Below, piece after piece: positions 5,244-5,552 of a stretch of 5,552 nt of DNA; position 1 is the first letter of the stretch; every line of letters starts with the position of its first letter. Location of the stretch: contig JAOZLT010000103.1 of the NCBI GenBank assembly GCA_029934675.1, positions 1 through 5,552 on the forward strand, in the 5' to 3' direction. Made by a program: the position numbers and the translations under genes. A model generated the notes under the pieces. That model saw nothing but the letters and a program-made list of their open reading frames with translations. It did no database searches and was not told the DNA's origin. This stretch comes from Candidatus Altimarinota bacterium. GTDB lineage: Bacteria; Patescibacteriota; Gracilibacteria; UM-FILTER-43-11.

Positions 5244-5483
5244 TTACCCCTCTTTTCTAATGGATTTCTTCTTAAAAAAACTAGTTGTATGTTTATGCCC
5301 ACCACTAGATAATTCCTCCTTAAGTTTGTGCTCATCAACCTTAATTGAATCTTCTGTAAAAGGTACTATCAAAAGACCTTGTGAAGTTTCCTTCGCAATA
5401 TATACATTTGTCCCAAATCTCTCCCTCCACTTTTTAGGTAATGTTACCTGCCCCCTACCGAATTCTTTAAGTATTGTAATCAT
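5244..5483 (-). CDS. AbrB/MazE/SpoVT-type DNA-binding protein
   Basis: This 79-residue protein has an N-terminal swapped-hairpin (SpoVT-AbrB) domain. The signature G-R-G-Q-V-T-L-P-K-K-W-R (9-20) followed by F-G at 23-24 is the family's typical 'x-G-Q-V-T-L-P-K-x-h-R' motif. Such domains dimerise and bind DNA, as transition-state regulators or as antitoxins of MazF, PIN or similar toxins. The C-terminal part (about 44-79) is charged, with Lys-rich stretches, and is where an antitoxin would contact its toxin. No toxin gene follows; a hairpin lies 33 bases downstream. A partner could only lie upstream, beyond the window edge. The ATG at 5483 gives the expected short lead-in to the motif; no Shine-Dalgarno is visible. 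Whether it is an orphan regulator or an antitoxin cannot be settled here. Confidence 0.85.
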   Translation of the reverse strand: MITILKEFGRGQVTLPKKWRERFGTNVYIAKETSQGLLIVPFTEDSIKVDEHKLKEELSSGGHKHTTSFFKKKSIRKEG

Positions 5484-5515
5484 GAAATATATGTAATAGC
5501 TGTATTTCGATAATT

Positions 5516-5544
5516 ACTATACTTTATAGAAATTTGAGATGCAA
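5516..5544 (-). promoter_or_regulatory. Possible promoter of the AbrB-like gene
   Basis: On the minus strand, TTGCAT (5544-5539, TTG core only) lies 17 bp before TATAGT (5521-5516, 5/6). The predicted start is near 5509, about 25 nt before the ATG. A neighbouring TATAAA (5528-5523) is an alternative -10 with a poorer -35. Its presence suggests the gene can be transcribed without an upstream partner. Confidence 0.4.
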
Positions 5545-5552
5545 GAGTTTTT

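Noticed and set aside
5260..5496. 78-codon plus-strand open frame.
   Set aside because: It is antisense to the AbrB-like gene, which carries a recognised domain.

Overview
The window is AT-rich and uses the standard code. It carries four protein genes and one tRNA gene, all on the minus strand, so transcription runs from high to low coordinates. The gene content and style suggest a bacterium with a small genome, most likely Candidate Phyla Radiation (Patescibacteria, Parcubacteria-like). The clues are start codons mostly without a Shine-Dalgarno sequence, a single-gene tRNA-His unit, clpB under a CIRCE operator, and a small MscS/CmpX-like membrane protein. This placement is inference, since there is no rRNA marker in the window.

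Layout in order of transcription. At the right edge is a 79-residue AbrB/MazE-type DNA-binding protein (5244-5483) with its own weak promoter. Next comes a roughly 200-base stretch without genes (5036-5243). It holds a strong GC-containing hairpin (5168-5210) and a striking 121-nt interrupted palindrome (5047-5167). The palindrome is built symmetrically: an 18-bp arm, a 15x15 internal loop, a 14-bp arm, a 5x5 internal loop, then a 6-bp hairpin. This is the least explained part of the window. Beyond it lie a sigma70-type promoter, a perfect CIRCE operator (4990-5016) and a leader with four tandem heptamers, leading into full-length clpB (2303-4939). A ChaN/EreA/TIKI-superfamily gene (1349-2269) follows 33 bases after clpB. 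It probably shares the clpB transcript, although a TATAAT box at the clpB 3' end could also drive it.

The 952-1348 interval holds two stem-loops, the tRNA-His(GUG) gene with its own promoter (1082-1205), an AT-rich palindrome plus T-run that may end the tRNA transcript, and the extended -10 promoter of the last gene. That gene (220-951) encodes a five-helix membrane protein ending in an MscS-like pore helix. Its 3' flank (68-213) is built from degenerate TTTNNNA heptamers in two arrays that face each other.

How the parts work together: ClpB is the heat-shock disaggregase, here predicted to be HrcA-controlled, and the ChaN-like gene may be co-induced with it. The tRNA, membrane protein and AbrB-like genes look like independent single-gene units. 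The best candidates for something undescribed are the symmetric palindrome next to the CIRCE/clpB promoter, the period-7 arrays, and the CxxCH tail on ClpB.
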